Shown: positions 15,494-23,544 of the stretch, piece after piece
Numbering within the stretch: the first letter of the stretch is position 1
How the letters are laid out: each line of letters starts with the position of its first letter
NCBI GenBank assembly: GCA_050692555.1
Contig: JBOGVS010000013.1
Coordinates: 1-64,000 of the forward strand
From: DAITPV01 sp050692555
GTDB taxonomy: Bacteria; Actinomycetota; UBA4738; CALAEC01
Direction: 5' to 3'
Length of the DNA: 64,000 nucleotides
Program-made: the position numbers and the translations under genes
The notes under the pieces: model-generated
What the model was told of the DNA's origin: nothing
What the model saw: the letters and a program-made list of their open reading frames with translations, nothing else
The model's database searches: none

Positions 15494-16642
15494 ATGGGCC
15501 GGCGCCGGGCGCTCATCGCGGGGATCGCCGAGTCACGCTACGGCAACGTCCCGGACGCCACGCCTCTCCAGCTCCACGTCGAGGCCGCCGCCGGTGCGCT
15601 GGCGGACGCCGGCCTGTCCCGCGACGACGTGGATGGGTTGTTCTCCTGCGGGCCCGACGTCCTGCATCCGGTGGTCCTGGCCGAATACATGGGCCTCCGC
15701 CCCGGATTCGTCGACGGCACCCAGGTGGGGGGATCCTCCTGGGAGGTATTCGTCCACCACGCCATGACCGCCATCGAGGCGGGACTGTGCTCGGTGGCCC
15801 TTGTGGCGTACGGCAACACCGCGAGGTCCGACCTGAAGCGCGGCATCCGGACGGCCAACGTGCCCATCGAAGGACGGGGCCCGTCGCAGTTCGAGGCCCC
15901 CTACGGGCACACGGTGATCGGACGCCACGCCATGGCCGCCACCAGGCACACGCACGAGTTCGGCACCCGGCCGGAGCACCTGGCCGAGATCGCCGTGCAG
16001 ATCCGCGCCAACTCCGCCCGCAATCCCCTGGCGATGTACCGCGACCCGATCACCGTCGACGACGTGCTGTCCTCGCGGATGGTCGCCTCGCCGCTCCACA
16101 AGCTGGACTGCTGCATCCGCTCCGACGGAGGCGGGGCGGTGGTGCTCGTGGCCGAGGACCACGCCCCGGACCTGCCCAAGCCGCCGGTGTCGGTGCTCGG
16201 CGCCGGAGAGGCCGTCTCTCATCACGTGATGTCGTCGTGGGAGGACCTCACCGAGTCGCCCGCTCGGTGGAGCGCCGAACGAGCCTTCGGGATGGCGGGG
16301 GTGAAGCCCGGGGACATCGACGTCCTCCAGGCCTACGACTCGTTCACGATCACGGTCCTGCTCACGCTGGAGGCCCTGGGGTTCTGCGGAAAGGGGGAGG
16401 GTGGACCGTTCGTGGAAGGCGGCACGCTGGAGCTGGGCGGCCGGCTCCCCACCAACACCGACGGCGGTGGCCTCTCGTCGAATCACCCCGGGATGCGCGG
16501 AGTGTTCCTGATCATCGAGGCCGTGCGCCAGCTCCGGGGCGAGGCCACCGGACGCCAGGTCGACGGTGCCCGGCTGGCCGCGGTCAACGGGACCGGCGGG
16601 TGGTTCTCGTCCACAGGAACGCTGATCTTGGGGGTGGGTTAG
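15494..16642 (+). CDS. Thiolase-fold protein of the Ltp2/SCP2 type, probable retro-aldolase
   Basis: This 382-residue thiolase-fold protein begins RRRALIAGIAESRYG and ends with the NGTGGWFSSTGTLILG segment of lipid-transfer-protein thiolases. The nucleophilic Cys expected in the first active-site loop is absent: residues 78-84 read VGGSSWE. The segment LQAYDSFTITVLLTLEALGFCGKGEGG is typical of Ltp proteins. Cys-less thiolases partnered with DUF35 proteins, such as Ltp2 with the DUF35 domain of ChsH2, cleave 17-hydroxy-steroid side chains by retro-aldol reaction instead of thiolysis. The DUF35 gene follows with a 1-nt overlap. The aldolase role is inference; another carbon-carbon lyase substrate is possible. 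Confidence 0.85.
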   Translation: MGRRRALIAGIAESRYGNVPDATPLQLHVEAAAGALADAGLSRDDVDGLFSCGPDVLHPVVLAEYMGLRPGFVDGTQVGGSSWEVFVHHAMTAIEAGLCSVALVAYGNTARSDLKRGIRTANVPIEGRGPSQFEAPYGHTVIGRHAMAATRHTHEFGTRPEHLAEIAVQIRANSARNPLAMYRDPITVDDVLSSRMVASPLHKLDCCIRSDGGGAVVLVAEDHAPDLPKPPVSVLGAGEAVSHHVMSSWEDLTESPARWSAERAFGMAGVKPGDIDVLQAYDSFTITVLLTLEALGFCGKGEGGPFVEGGTLELGGRLPTNTDGGGLSSNHPGMRGVFLIIEAVRQLRGEATGRQVDGARLAAVNGTGGWFSSTGTLILGVG

Positions 16643-17058
16643 TGGCAAGTCCCGCGTGGCACCTCCCTGAGCCCGACCCGGAGACCACGCCGTACTGGGA
16701 GGCGGCGGGGGAGGGCCGCCTCCTGATCAAGGAGTGCCGGGCCTGCGGGGCCTTGTTCTTCTACCCCCGGACCCATTGCCCCCGTTGCTGGTCCTCGGAC
16801 ACCGAGTGGCGCGAGGCGTCGGGCCGGGGGAGCGTGTACACGTTCACCGTGGTCCACCAGAACGACCTGCCGCCGTTCCGCGACCGTGTCCCCTACGTGG
16901 TTGCCCTCATCGAGCTCGAAGAGGGGGTCCGGATGACCTCCAACGTGGAGGGGTGTCCCCCGGAACAGGTGGCCTGCGGGATGCCGGTCCGGGTGGCCTT
17001 CCGCGAGGAAGCGGGGGAGGGGCGGACCGTGACCGTCCCTGTGTTCCGCCCCGCCTAG
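16642..17058 (+). CDS. DUF35 Zn-ribbon/OB-fold protein, partner of the thiolase-like protein
   Basis: This 138-residue protein has a rubredoxin-like Zn ribbon with CRAC (about 33-36) and CPRC (about 46-49). It is followed by an OB fold (GRGSVYTFTVVHQNDLPPFRDRVPYVVALIELEEGVRM). Such proteins bind thiolase-fold partners and are needed for retro-aldolase activity in the ChsH2-Ltp2 complex. GTG 16642 shares its first base with the last base of the preceding stop codon, indicating translational coupling. Confidence 0.9.
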   Translation: MASPAWHLPEPDPETTPYWEAAGEGRLLIKECRACGALFFYPRTHCPRCWSSDTEWREASGRGSVYTFTVVHQNDLPPFRDRVPYVVALIELEEGVRMTSNVEGCPPEQVACGMPVRVAFREEAGEGRTVTVPVFRPA

Positions 17059-17061
17059 GAT
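17056..17061 (+). promoter_or_regulatory. -10 box TAGGAT of the leaderless peroxiredoxin gene
   Basis: TAGGAT begins in the DUF35 stop codon and ends exactly 6 nt before GTG 17068. Confidence 0.45.
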
Positions 17062-17067
17062 GCCCGG

Positions 17068-17604
17068 GTGACCCCGGAAGGCAACTCGGTAGCCGCGCAT
17101 CTCACAGGGCGCCCATTGCCCGACCTGGCACTTCGCAGCACGGCAGGCCAGCAGGTCGCCCTCACGGACCTGGGCACACCCCGAACGGTGCTGTACCTCT
17201 ACCCCATGACGGGACGGCCGGGCGTGCCGTTGCCCGAAGATTGGGATCTCATCCCCGGTGCCCGGGGGTGCACCCCGGAGGCCTGTGGCTTTCGGGACCA
17301 CCACGCCGACCTGGATGAGGCGGGTGCCGACGTGTATGGGCTGTCGAGCCAGGACACCGAGTACCAGCAAGAGGCCGTCGCTCGGCTGGATCTCCCGTTC
17401 CCGCTGCTTTCGGATACGCGCCTGGCGCTCGCCGAGGCATTGCAACTCCCCACCTTCACCGCGGGCGGCTTGAGGTTCTTCGAGCGCCTGACGATGATCG
17501 TCTCCGGACGCATCATCGAGCACGTGTTCTATCCCGTATTCCCGCCGGGGGAACATGCAGAGGAGCTGCTGTCCTTCCTACGGCAACGCCAAGCCCAAAT
17601 GTAA
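17068..17604 (+). CDS. Peroxiredoxin, PrxQ/BCP-like
   Basis: This is a 178-residue thioredoxin-fold peroxidase. The active site PGARGCTPEACGFRDH has peroxidatic and resolving Cys separated by four residues, the arrangement of PrxQ/BCP enzymes. It reduces hydroperoxides using thioredoxin-type donors. A -10-like box in front of its start suggests it can be transcribed independently of the DUF35 operon, and its stop is convergent with the crotonase at 17622. Confidence 0.88.
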   Translation: MTPEGNSVAAHLTGRPLPDLALRSTAGQQVALTDLGTPRTVLYLYPMTGRPGVPLPEDWDLIPGARGCTPEACGFRDHHADLDEAGADVYGLSSQDTEYQQEAVARLDLPFPLLSDTRLALAEALQLPTFTAGGLRFFERLTMIVSGRIIEHVFYPVFPPGEHAEELLSFLRQRQAQM

Positions 17605-17621
17605 ACGAAGCTCAGGATCGC

Positions 17622-18422
17622 TCACGTGCCGGTGAACCTTGGGTCCCGGCGTTCCGCGAAGGCCGCCATTCCCTCGCGGATGTCGTTCGTGCCGGTAATG
17701 AGCTCCTGGGTCAGCGCCTCCTCTTCCAGCGAGGCCTCCAGGGTCGACTCCAGGGATAGATTGAGCAGCCGCTTGGCAAGGCCCAGGGCCCGGGTGGGTC
17801 CCTCGGCCAGCCGCTCGGCCCATTCCGTGGCGGCCTTCTCCAGCTCGGTGGGCGGCACAACCCTGTTCACCAGCCCGATGCGCTCGGCGTCGGCGGCGCT
17901 CCAGGGATCCGCGAACAGCACCATCTCCTTGGCCCTGGCCAGCCCGATCAGCCGGGGCAGGATGTAGGCCCCGCCGCCGTCGGGGACGATGCCCCGGCGG
18001 GCGAACACCTCGATGAACCGGGCGTTCTCCGAGGCCACCAGGAGGTCGCAGGCAAAGGCCAGGTGGCACCCGAACCCCGCTGCCACGCCGTTGACCGCCG
18101 CCACGGCGGGTACCTCCAGCTCCCACAGGGCCCGGAACAGCCGCTGGGTCCCGGTGCGGATGACATCCCGGACCGCTCCGGCCTCCCGGGTCGCCGACCG
18201 GGACGAGCCCGAGATGTCCGCCCCCGTGCAGAAGCCCTCGCCCGCACCCGTCACCACCAGGCAACGCAGCTCCGGATCGCCGGCCACGCGGTCGATGGCG
18301 TCGAGAAGCTCTTCTCGCATCTCCTGGTTGATGGCGTTCCGGACGTCGGGGCGGTTCAGCGTCAGCCAGGCCACCCCTCCTCGCCGCTCGAACACGATGG
18401 ACTGATAGTCGCCTTCGCCCAT
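17622..18422 (-). CDS. Enoyl-CoA hydratase/isomerase (crotonase, PaaG-like active site)
   Basis: This is a 266-residue crotonase. The oxyanion-hole segments GFCTGADISG and NGVAAGFGCHLAFACDLLVAS are present. The active-site stretch FARRGIVPDGGGAYILPRLIG carries Asp where classical hydratases have the second Glu, as in PaaG-type isomerases. It could hydrate or isomerise an enoyl-CoA. It lies 1 nt downstream of an SDR on the same strand, forming a two-gene beta-oxidation unit. Confidence 0.9.
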   Translation of the reverse strand: MGEGDYQSIVFERRGGVAWLTLNRPDVRNAINQEMREELLDAIDRVAGDPELRCLVVTGAGEGFCTGADISGSSRSATREAGAVRDVIRTGTQRLFRALWELEVPAVAAVNGVAAGFGCHLAFACDLLVASENARFIEVFARRGIVPDGGGAYILPRLIGLARAKEMVLFADPWSAADAERIGLVNRVVPPTELEKAATEWAERLAEGPTRALGLAKRLLNLSLESTLEASLEEEALTQELITGTNDIREGMAAFAERRDPRFTGT

Positions 18423-18423
18423 C

Positions 18424-19326
18424 TCAGCCCTTCCCCTTGTTCGGCTTCTGAACCACCACGTCCAGCCCCGGAGGGGTCATGTGCTCGGCGAGGACGGCGT
18501 CGAAGTGCTCGGCGATCTCCTCAGCGGTCCATCCGCCCGGCTTGTACATCACCGCCTGCGGCTTGAACTTCTGGAAGATCGTGTAGCCGTACCCCCGGCG
18601 GCCGAACACCTGGCCGTTGACGTGACCGGCTCGCTCGGACGCCAGGAACGCGATCAGTGGGGCGTTGAGGCTCGGGTCCATCTCCGGCGGGATCCCCTCC
18701 TGGCCCTCCGGAACGATCCCGGCGGTCATCCTGGTGGCGGCCACGGGAGCCACGGCGTTCGCGGTGACGCCGTACTTGCCGAGCTCCAGGGCCCACACGA
18801 AGGTCATCCCGGCGATCCCGGCCTTGGCCGCGGCGTAGTTCGTCTGTCCGAAGTTGCCCCGGAGACCGGCGCTCGAGGTGATGTTGATGATTCGCCCGTA
18901 CTCCTGTTCTCGCATGTGGCCGGCGGCGTGCCGGGTGCAGTTGAACGTCCCCTTCAGGTGCACGCCCACCACGGCATCGAATTCCTCCTCGGCCATCTTG
19001 ACCAGGGTCCGGTCCCGCACGATCCCGGCGTTGTTCACCAGGATGTCGATCCGCCCGAACTTGGAGACCGCGGTCTCGATGATCGACTGGGCGCTGTCGA
19101 ACTGGGAGACGTCGTCGTAGTTGGCCACCGCCTCGCCGCCGCCGCCCTCGATCTCCTGGACCACGTTCGCGGTGGGGTCGTCGGAACCGCCCCGGCCGTC
19201 GACCTCCACCCCCGGGTCGTTCACTACCACCCTGGCCCCCTGGTTCGCCAGCTCCAGGGCGATCGACCGTCCGATGCCCCGTCCCGAGCCCGTCACCACG
19301 GCCACCCGTCCATCGAGAAGCGTCAT
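18424..19326 (-). CDS. SDR oxidoreductase, HSD17B4/Hsd4A-like 3-hydroxyacyl-CoA dehydrogenase
   Basis: This 300-residue short-chain dehydrogenase has the NAD site TGSGRGIG (12-19), NNAG, the catalytic Ser in NITSSAG, and YAAAK. The proline-free insert VVNDPGVEVDGRGGSDDPTANVVQEI and the C-terminal extension (NGQVFGRRG...WTAEEIAEHF) are typical of the dehydrogenase part of peroxisomal multifunctional enzyme 2 and of mycobacterial Hsd4A/ChsB1, which oxidise 3-hydroxyacyl-CoA side chains of steroids. A strong Shine-Dalgarno (AAGGAGGGAG) precedes the ATG. It is divergent from the LLM gene at 19371. Confidence 0.88.
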   Translation of the reverse strand: MTLLDGRVAVVTGSGRGIGRSIALELANQGARVVVNDPGVEVDGRGGSDDPTANVVQEIEGGGGEAVANYDDVSQFDSAQSIIETAVSKFGRIDILVNNAGIVRDRTLVKMAEEEFDAVVGVHLKGTFNCTRHAAGHMREQEYGRIINITSSAGLRGNFGQTNYAAAKAGIAGMTFVWALELGKYGVTANAVAPVAATRMTAGIVPEGQEGIPPEMDPSLNAPLIAFLASERAGHVNGQVFGRRGYGYTIFQKFKPQAVMYKPGGWTAEEIAEHFDAVLAEHMTPPGLDVVVQKPNKGKG

Positions 19327-19357
19327 GTGCTCCCTCCTTGCGTGCTTCGTCCTCGGC

Positions 19358-19363
19358 TACTGT
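19358..19363 (+). promoter_or_regulatory. -10 box TACTGT of the leaderless LLM gene
   Basis: TACTGT ends 7 nt before GTG 19371, without a Shine-Dalgarno, in the 44-nt space between divergent genes. Confidence 0.45.
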
Positions 19364-19370
19364 GGCCGCC

Positions 19371-20210
19371 GTGAAGTTCGGGATCACGCTGGGGAAGCTG
19401 AACCCGAAGTCCTTTGTGGACGCCGCCCTGGCGGCCGAACGGCTGGGGTTCGAGTCGGTGTGGCTCCCCGAGCATCTTGTCCTTCCCGTCGACATGCGCG
19501 GACAGCTCGTGCCGGGTGAGGACCATCCGCCGGTGCCACCGGACACGCCCGTGTTCGACGCGCCGGCATACCTCGCGTTCCTCGCGGGGCGGACCGAACG
19601 GATCCGGCTGGGGACCCACGTGTACCTGCTGGGGATCCGGCATCCGTTCGTCTCGGCGCGGGCCTTTGCCACCCTGGACGTGGTGTCGGGAGGCCGGGCC
19701 GAGGCGGGGGTGGGCGCCGGGTGGATGACCAGCGAATGGGAGGCGGCCGGCCTCGATCCCCGGTCCCGGGGCCGGCGGCTGGACGAGGCCATCGACGCGT
19801 GCAAACGGCTGTGGACCGAAGCCGTGGTGGAGCATCACGGCGAGTTCTTCGAATTCCCGCCGGTGGCCTTCGAGCCCAAGCCCGTGCAGCGCCCGCATCC
19901 TCCGGTCGTGGTGGGGGGCGAGTCGGACGTGGCCCTCCGCCGGGCCGCTCGCCGGGGCGATGGGTGGATCGGCATGGATCACACCCCGGAGTCCGCGGCC
20001 GAGCAGGTCGCCCGGCTGCGTCGCCACATCGACGAGGCCGGCCGGCCCGGAGATGCGCTGGAGGTCACCGTGTCCGGCTCGATCACCGACCGCAGGGACG
20101 TCGATCGGTGGGAGGAGGCCGGCGTCGACCGGCTCATCGTCGCTCCGTGGCAGCGCTCGCAGGAGGCAGTGGAGGGCATGGAGCGATTCGCGGACCTGGT
20201 GCTGGGCTGA
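19371..20210 (+). CDS. LLM-class F420/FMN-dependent oxidoreductase
   Basis: This 279-residue luciferase-like TIM-barrel protein begins VKFGITLGKLNPKSFVDAALAAERLGFESVWLPEH. It contains IRLGTHVYLLGIRHPFVSARAFATLDVVSGGRAEAGVGAGW, the hallmark of actinobacterial F420-dependent LLM proteins. The substrate is not readable; its placement among steroid/acyl-CoA genes suggests a ketone or enoyl group reduction. GTG 19371 is preferred over the upstream ATG 19338 because it matches the conserved N-terminus and the leaderless -10 spacing. Confidence 0.88.
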   Translation: MKFGITLGKLNPKSFVDAALAAERLGFESVWLPEHLVLPVDMRGQLVPGEDHPPVPPDTPVFDAPAYLAFLAGRTERIRLGTHVYLLGIRHPFVSARAFATLDVVSGGRAEAGVGAGWMTSEWEAAGLDPRSRGRRLDEAIDACKRLWTEAVVEHHGEFFEFPPVAFEPKPVQRPHPPVVVGGESDVALRRAARRGDGWIGMDHTPESAAEQVARLRRHIDEAGRPGDALEVTVSGSITDRRDVDRWEEAGVDRLIVAPWQRSQEAVEGMERFADLVLG

Positions 20211-20224
20211 ACGAGTTGCCGGGG

Positions 20225-20671
20225 TCATGCCCGGACCCACCGGGGAAGGGCCACATCTTTCCCGATCCGCTGAAACACCACCCGGACAGGTTCTCCGATC
20301 CGGATCGTGGCCGGGTCCACCTCGTCGATCGTGCCCTCCTCGGTAGCCACCAGGTTGCCCACCAGCCGGATCCCGGCGTCCTCCTCGAGCTCCACCACGA
20401 CCACGTTGTACGGGGCCACGGCTTGGTACGCCGGGAGGAGAGGAGGGTGAGGGACCACGAACGACCAGATCGTTCCCCGCCCGGACATCGGCTTCCACGT
20501 GGACTCCGTGGACCGGCAGTGGGGGCACATCGGTCTCGGGGGGAACCGCAAGCGCCCGCAGCCCCCGCAGGCCTGGATGCGCAGCTCTCCCTGCAAGGTC
20601 CCTTCCCAGAAGGGCGCGCCGTCCTCGTCCTGGAGCGGGAGGAGGAGCCCCTCGTCGGTAGTGATGGCCAA
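20225..20671 (-). CDS. DUF35 Zn-ribbon/OB-fold protein, partner of the adjacent thiolase
   Basis: This 148-residue protein has Zn-ribbon cysteines CGGC and CPHC (about 35-53), followed by an OB fold (GRGTIWSFVVPHPPLLPAYQAVAPYNVVVVELEED). The start is TTG 20671, two nucleotides after the thiolase stop, which makes it the second gene of a thiolase-DUF35 pair. It is paralogous in role to the pair at 15494-17058 but sits in a different operon. Confidence 0.88.
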   Translation of the reverse strand: MAITTDEGLLLPLQDEDGAPFWEGTLQGELRIQACGGCGRLRFPPRPMCPHCRSTESTWKPMSGRGTIWSFVVPHPPLLPAYQAVAPYNVVVVELEEDAGIRLVGNLVATEEGTIDEVDPATIRIGEPVRVVFQRIGKDVALPRWVRA

Positions 20672-20673
20672 GG

Positions 20674-21816
20674 TCAGCTCCGAAGCAGCAGGGCGCTGGT
20701 GGGCACGCCTTCACCCGAGGTGACCAGGCAGGTGTCCGCGCCCGGCACCTGAGCGGTGGAGGTTCCCCGCATCTGGCGGACGCCTTCGGTGATCAGGTTG
20801 AACCCGTGGACGTACGCCTCGGACAGGCCTCCTCCGGAGGTGTTCGTGGGAAGGGTGCCGCCGGGTTCCAGCGCGCCGTCCTCGGTGAACGCGGCGCCTT
20901 CACCGCGCCCGCAGAACCGGTAGCCCTCCAGGGAGAGAGGGATCAGCGAGGTGAACGCGTCGTAGATCTGGGCGACCTTGACATCCTCCGGCCCGAAGTC
21001 GGCCTGCTGCCACAGGAGCTGCCCGCACGACCACGACGGACCCTCGAGCGGGTCCGGGCCCCAGTAGTTGACCATGGTCTGGTGCTGGGCCGGCAGCCCC
21101 TGGGCGAACGCGTGCACGTAGGCGGGGGGGTGGGGACAGTCCCGGGCCCGGTCCGCCGAGACCACCACGCAGGCCAGAGCCCCGTCGGTCTCCAGGCAGT
21201 TGTCGAACAGGCACAGCGGCTCGGAGATCCACCGGGCCTCCATGTACTCGTCGCGGGTGAGCGGGCGCTCGTACATCATCGCGTTGGGGTTCCGGTTGGC
21301 GTGCTTCCGTACGGCGATGGCCACGTTGGCCAGGTGCTCCCGGGTAGCTTCGTACTCATGCATGTACCGGCGGGTGATCATGGCGATCTCGTCCACCGGG
21401 CGCAGCAGGCCCCATGGCCTGGACCACTGGGCGGGGACGGGGAGCTGGCGGACGGTGTCGGTCCACGGCCGGGCCCCCGATCCTCGCTTCCGCGACCTCC
21501 ACGCCACGCCCACGGTGGCTTGACCGGTGGCCACGGCCATGGCCAGGTGCCCCACCGTGGCGCACCCGCCGCCTCCGCCGTACCCCACCTTGCTGAAGAA
21601 CGTTACGTCGCCGGCCCCGATGCTCTTGGCCACCTCAACCTCTTCGGTCTCCTCCATCGTGTAGGAGGCGAAGGCGTCGACCTCGGAAGGGTCGATCCCG
21701 GCGTCGTCCAGGGCGGCCACGATGGCCTGGCAGGCCAGCTGTTTCTCCGTGGGCTCCAGCCGCTTGGCGAACGCGGTCTGGCCGATCCCCACGATCGCGG
21801 TGCCGTCCTTGAGCAT
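20674..21816 (-). CDS. Thiolase-fold protein (lipid-transfer-protein type)
   Basis: This 380-residue protein begins KDGTAIVGIGQTAFAKRLEPTEKQLACQAIVAALDDAGID, the typical N-terminus of steroid-cluster Ltp thiolases. Unlike the protein at 15494 it keeps a Cys (C85 in GGGGGCATVGH) in the first active-site loop, so thiolysis remains possible. It ends with VTSGEGVPTSALLLRS. It is followed by its DUF35 partner and divergent from the fadD3-like gene, with the CTGAC-N5-GTCAG palindrome 42 bp upstream of its start. Confidence 0.87.
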   Translation of the reverse strand: MLKDGTAIVGIGQTAFAKRLEPTEKQLACQAIVAALDDAGIDPSEVDAFASYTMEETEEVEVAKSIGAGDVTFFSKVGYGGGGGCATVGHLAMAVATGQATVGVAWRSRKRGSGARPWTDTVRQLPVPAQWSRPWGLLRPVDEIAMITRRYMHEYEATREHLANVAIAVRKHANRNPNAMMYERPLTRDEYMEARWISEPLCLFDNCLETDGALACVVVSADRARDCPHPPAYVHAFAQGLPAQHQTMVNYWGPDPLEGPSWSCGQLLWQQADFGPEDVKVAQIYDAFTSLIPLSLEGYRFCGRGEGAAFTEDGALEPGGTLPTNTSGGGLSEAYVHGFNLITEGVRQMRGTSTAQVPGADTCLVTSGEGVPTSALLLRS

Positions 21817-21847
21817 GCGTGCCTTTCCCGGGGCCGAGTGGCCGCGC

Positions 21848-21872
21848 TAGTGTAGACCTGACAGACCGTCAG
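21848..21872 (+). promoter_or_regulatory. Operator A (CTGAC-AGACC-GTCAG) with -10-like TAGTGT, fadD3 promoter
   Basis: The palindrome occupies 21858-21872, and a -10-like TAGTGT lies at 21848-21853 just upstream. The position between the divergent thiolase (start 21816) and fadD3-like (start 21901) genes could regulate both. It is one of seven matching sites in the window. Confidence 0.7.
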
Positions 21873-21900
21873 ATTCATTTTCCAGGAGGCGAGCCGACCC

Positions 21901-23544
21901 GTGAGCCAGGAGATCAGGGGAGACCTGGAGTGGGGGAACATCCCCGGCCTGGTGCGTAGCTCCGCCGAACGGTTCGCCGACCGGGAGGCCGTGGTCGACC
22001 GACCGGTGACCTTGACGTTCGCCGACCTAGCCCTGGCCGTTGAGCGGGCGGCCCGGGCGACCATCGCCTCCGGCCTCGAGCCCGGCGACCGGTTCGCGGT
22101 CTGGGCCCCGAACATCCACGAGTGGATCGTGGCCGCCCTGGGCGCCATCTCGGCCGGCGGCGTGCTGGTGCCCATCAACACCCGGTTCAAGGGACCCGAA
22201 GCCGGCTACGTCCTGGGGAAGAGCGGCGCCCGGGTCCTGTTCACCGTGGACCGCTTCCTGGACACCGATTACGTGGGGTTGCTCCGCAACGACCTCGGCG
22301 GTCCGAAGGACGATCGGCCGGTCGCCGGTCTGGAAGCTCTGGAGACCGTGGTCTTGCTCCGCGGCGATGGCCTCGAGGGGAGCGTGCTGTGGGAGCGGTT
22401 CCTGGAAGGCGGGGACGCGGTACCCGAAACCGATGCCGTTCGCCGAGCGGACTCGGTCGGCCCCGAGGACCTCTCGGACATCATCTTCACCTCGGGAACC
22501 ACCGGCCGGCCGAAGGGCGTGATGACCACCCACGGCCAGACGCTCCGGGTGTTCGAGGTGTGGTCCCGGATCGTGGGTCTCACGGAAGGGGATCGGTACC
22601 TGGTGGTGAATCCGTTCTTCCACACGTTCGGGTACAAGGCCGGGTTCCTGGCGGCCATCATGCGGGGAGCGGTCACGATCCCGCACGCCGTGTTCGACGC
22701 ACCGTCGGTCCTCGAGCGTATCGAAGGGGAACGGGTCACCGTGCTCCCGGGACCGCCCACGCTGTACCAATCGATCCTCAATCACCCCGATCGCGCCCGG
22801 TACGATCTTTCCTCGCTGCGCCTGGCGGTGACCGGCGCTGCCGTGGTCCCCGTCGAGCTGATCCGGCAGATGAGCGACGAGCTCACCTTTGACACGGTCC
22901 TCACCGCGTACGGCCTGACGGAATCCACGGGAACGGCCACGATGTGCCGGCCGGGCGACGACGCCGAGACCATCGCCATGACCTCGGGGCGGGCCATCCC
23001 CGACACCGAGATCCGGGTAGTGGATGACGACGGCCGGCCGGTCACACCCGGGAACCCGGGAGAGGTGGTGATCCGCGGCTACAACGTGATGACCGGGTAC
23101 TTCGAGGAGCCGGAGCAGACCGGGGAGTCTGTCGACGCGAACGGGTGGCTCCACACGGGGGACATCGGGGTGATGGACGATCGCGGGTACCTGCGGATCA
23201 CCGATCGCAAGAAGGACATGTTCATCGTGGGCGGGTTCAACGCGTATCCTGCCGAGATCGAGAACGCCCTCCTGGGCCACCCGGCCGTGGCCCAGGCCGC
23301 GGTGGTGGGAGCGCCGGACGAGCGGCTGGGAGAGACCGGCGTGGCGTTCGTGGTTCCTCGCACCGGAACTGAGATCGATCCGGATGAGCTGATCTCCTGG
23401 TCCAGAGACCGGTTGGCCAACTACAAGGTTCCTCGCCACATCGAGGTCGTTGACGCGCTGCCCATGAACGCCAGCGGCAAGGTCCTGAAGTACGAGCTCC
23501 GGGAGCGGGCCGCGGGTCTTGGGGCCGGCCGGGGTGTCACGTGA
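21901..23544 (+). CDS. fadD3: FadD3-like acyl-CoA synthetase (HIP-CoA ligase type)
   Basis: This is a 547-residue adenylate-forming ligase. The P-loop FTSGTTGRPKGVMTTH, the segments NPFFHTFGYKAGFLAAIMRGAVTIPHAVFD and LPGPPTLYQSILNHPDR, TAYGLTES, and the C-terminal lid LRITDRKKDMFIVGGFNAYPAEIE and SGKVLK are all present. Several of these agree closely with mycobacterial FadD3 as I recall it, including the HxFGYKAG and GPPTxYQSxLxHP stretches. FadD3 activates the steroid C/D-ring propionate HIP with CoA. GAGG-type Shine-Dalgarno precedes the GTG. It leads an operon with a protein of unknown function and two acyl-CoA dehydrogenases, under operator A. Confidence 0.85.
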   Translation: MSQEIRGDLEWGNIPGLVRSSAERFADREAVVDRPVTLTFADLALAVERAARATIASGLEPGDRFAVWAPNIHEWIVAALGAISAGGVLVPINTRFKGPEAGYVLGKSGARVLFTVDRFLDTDYVGLLRNDLGGPKDDRPVAGLEALETVVLLRGDGLEGSVLWERFLEGGDAVPETDAVRRADSVGPEDLSDIIFTSGTTGRPKGVMTTHGQTLRVFEVWSRIVGLTEGDRYLVVNPFFHTFGYKAGFLAAIMRGAVTIPHAVFDAPSVLERIEGERVTVLPGPPTLYQSILNHPDRARYDLSSLRLAVTGAAVVPVELIRQMSDELTFDTVLTAYGLTESTGTATMCRPGDDAETIAMTSGRAIPDTEIRVVDDDGRPVTPGNPGEVVIRGYNVMTGYFEEPEQTGESVDANGWLHTGDIGVMDDRGYLRITDRKKDMFIVGGFNAYPAEIENALLGHPAVAQAAVVGAPDERLGETGVAFVVPRTGTEIDPDELISWSRDRLANYKVPRHIEVVDALPMNASGKVLKYELRERAAGLGAGRGVT

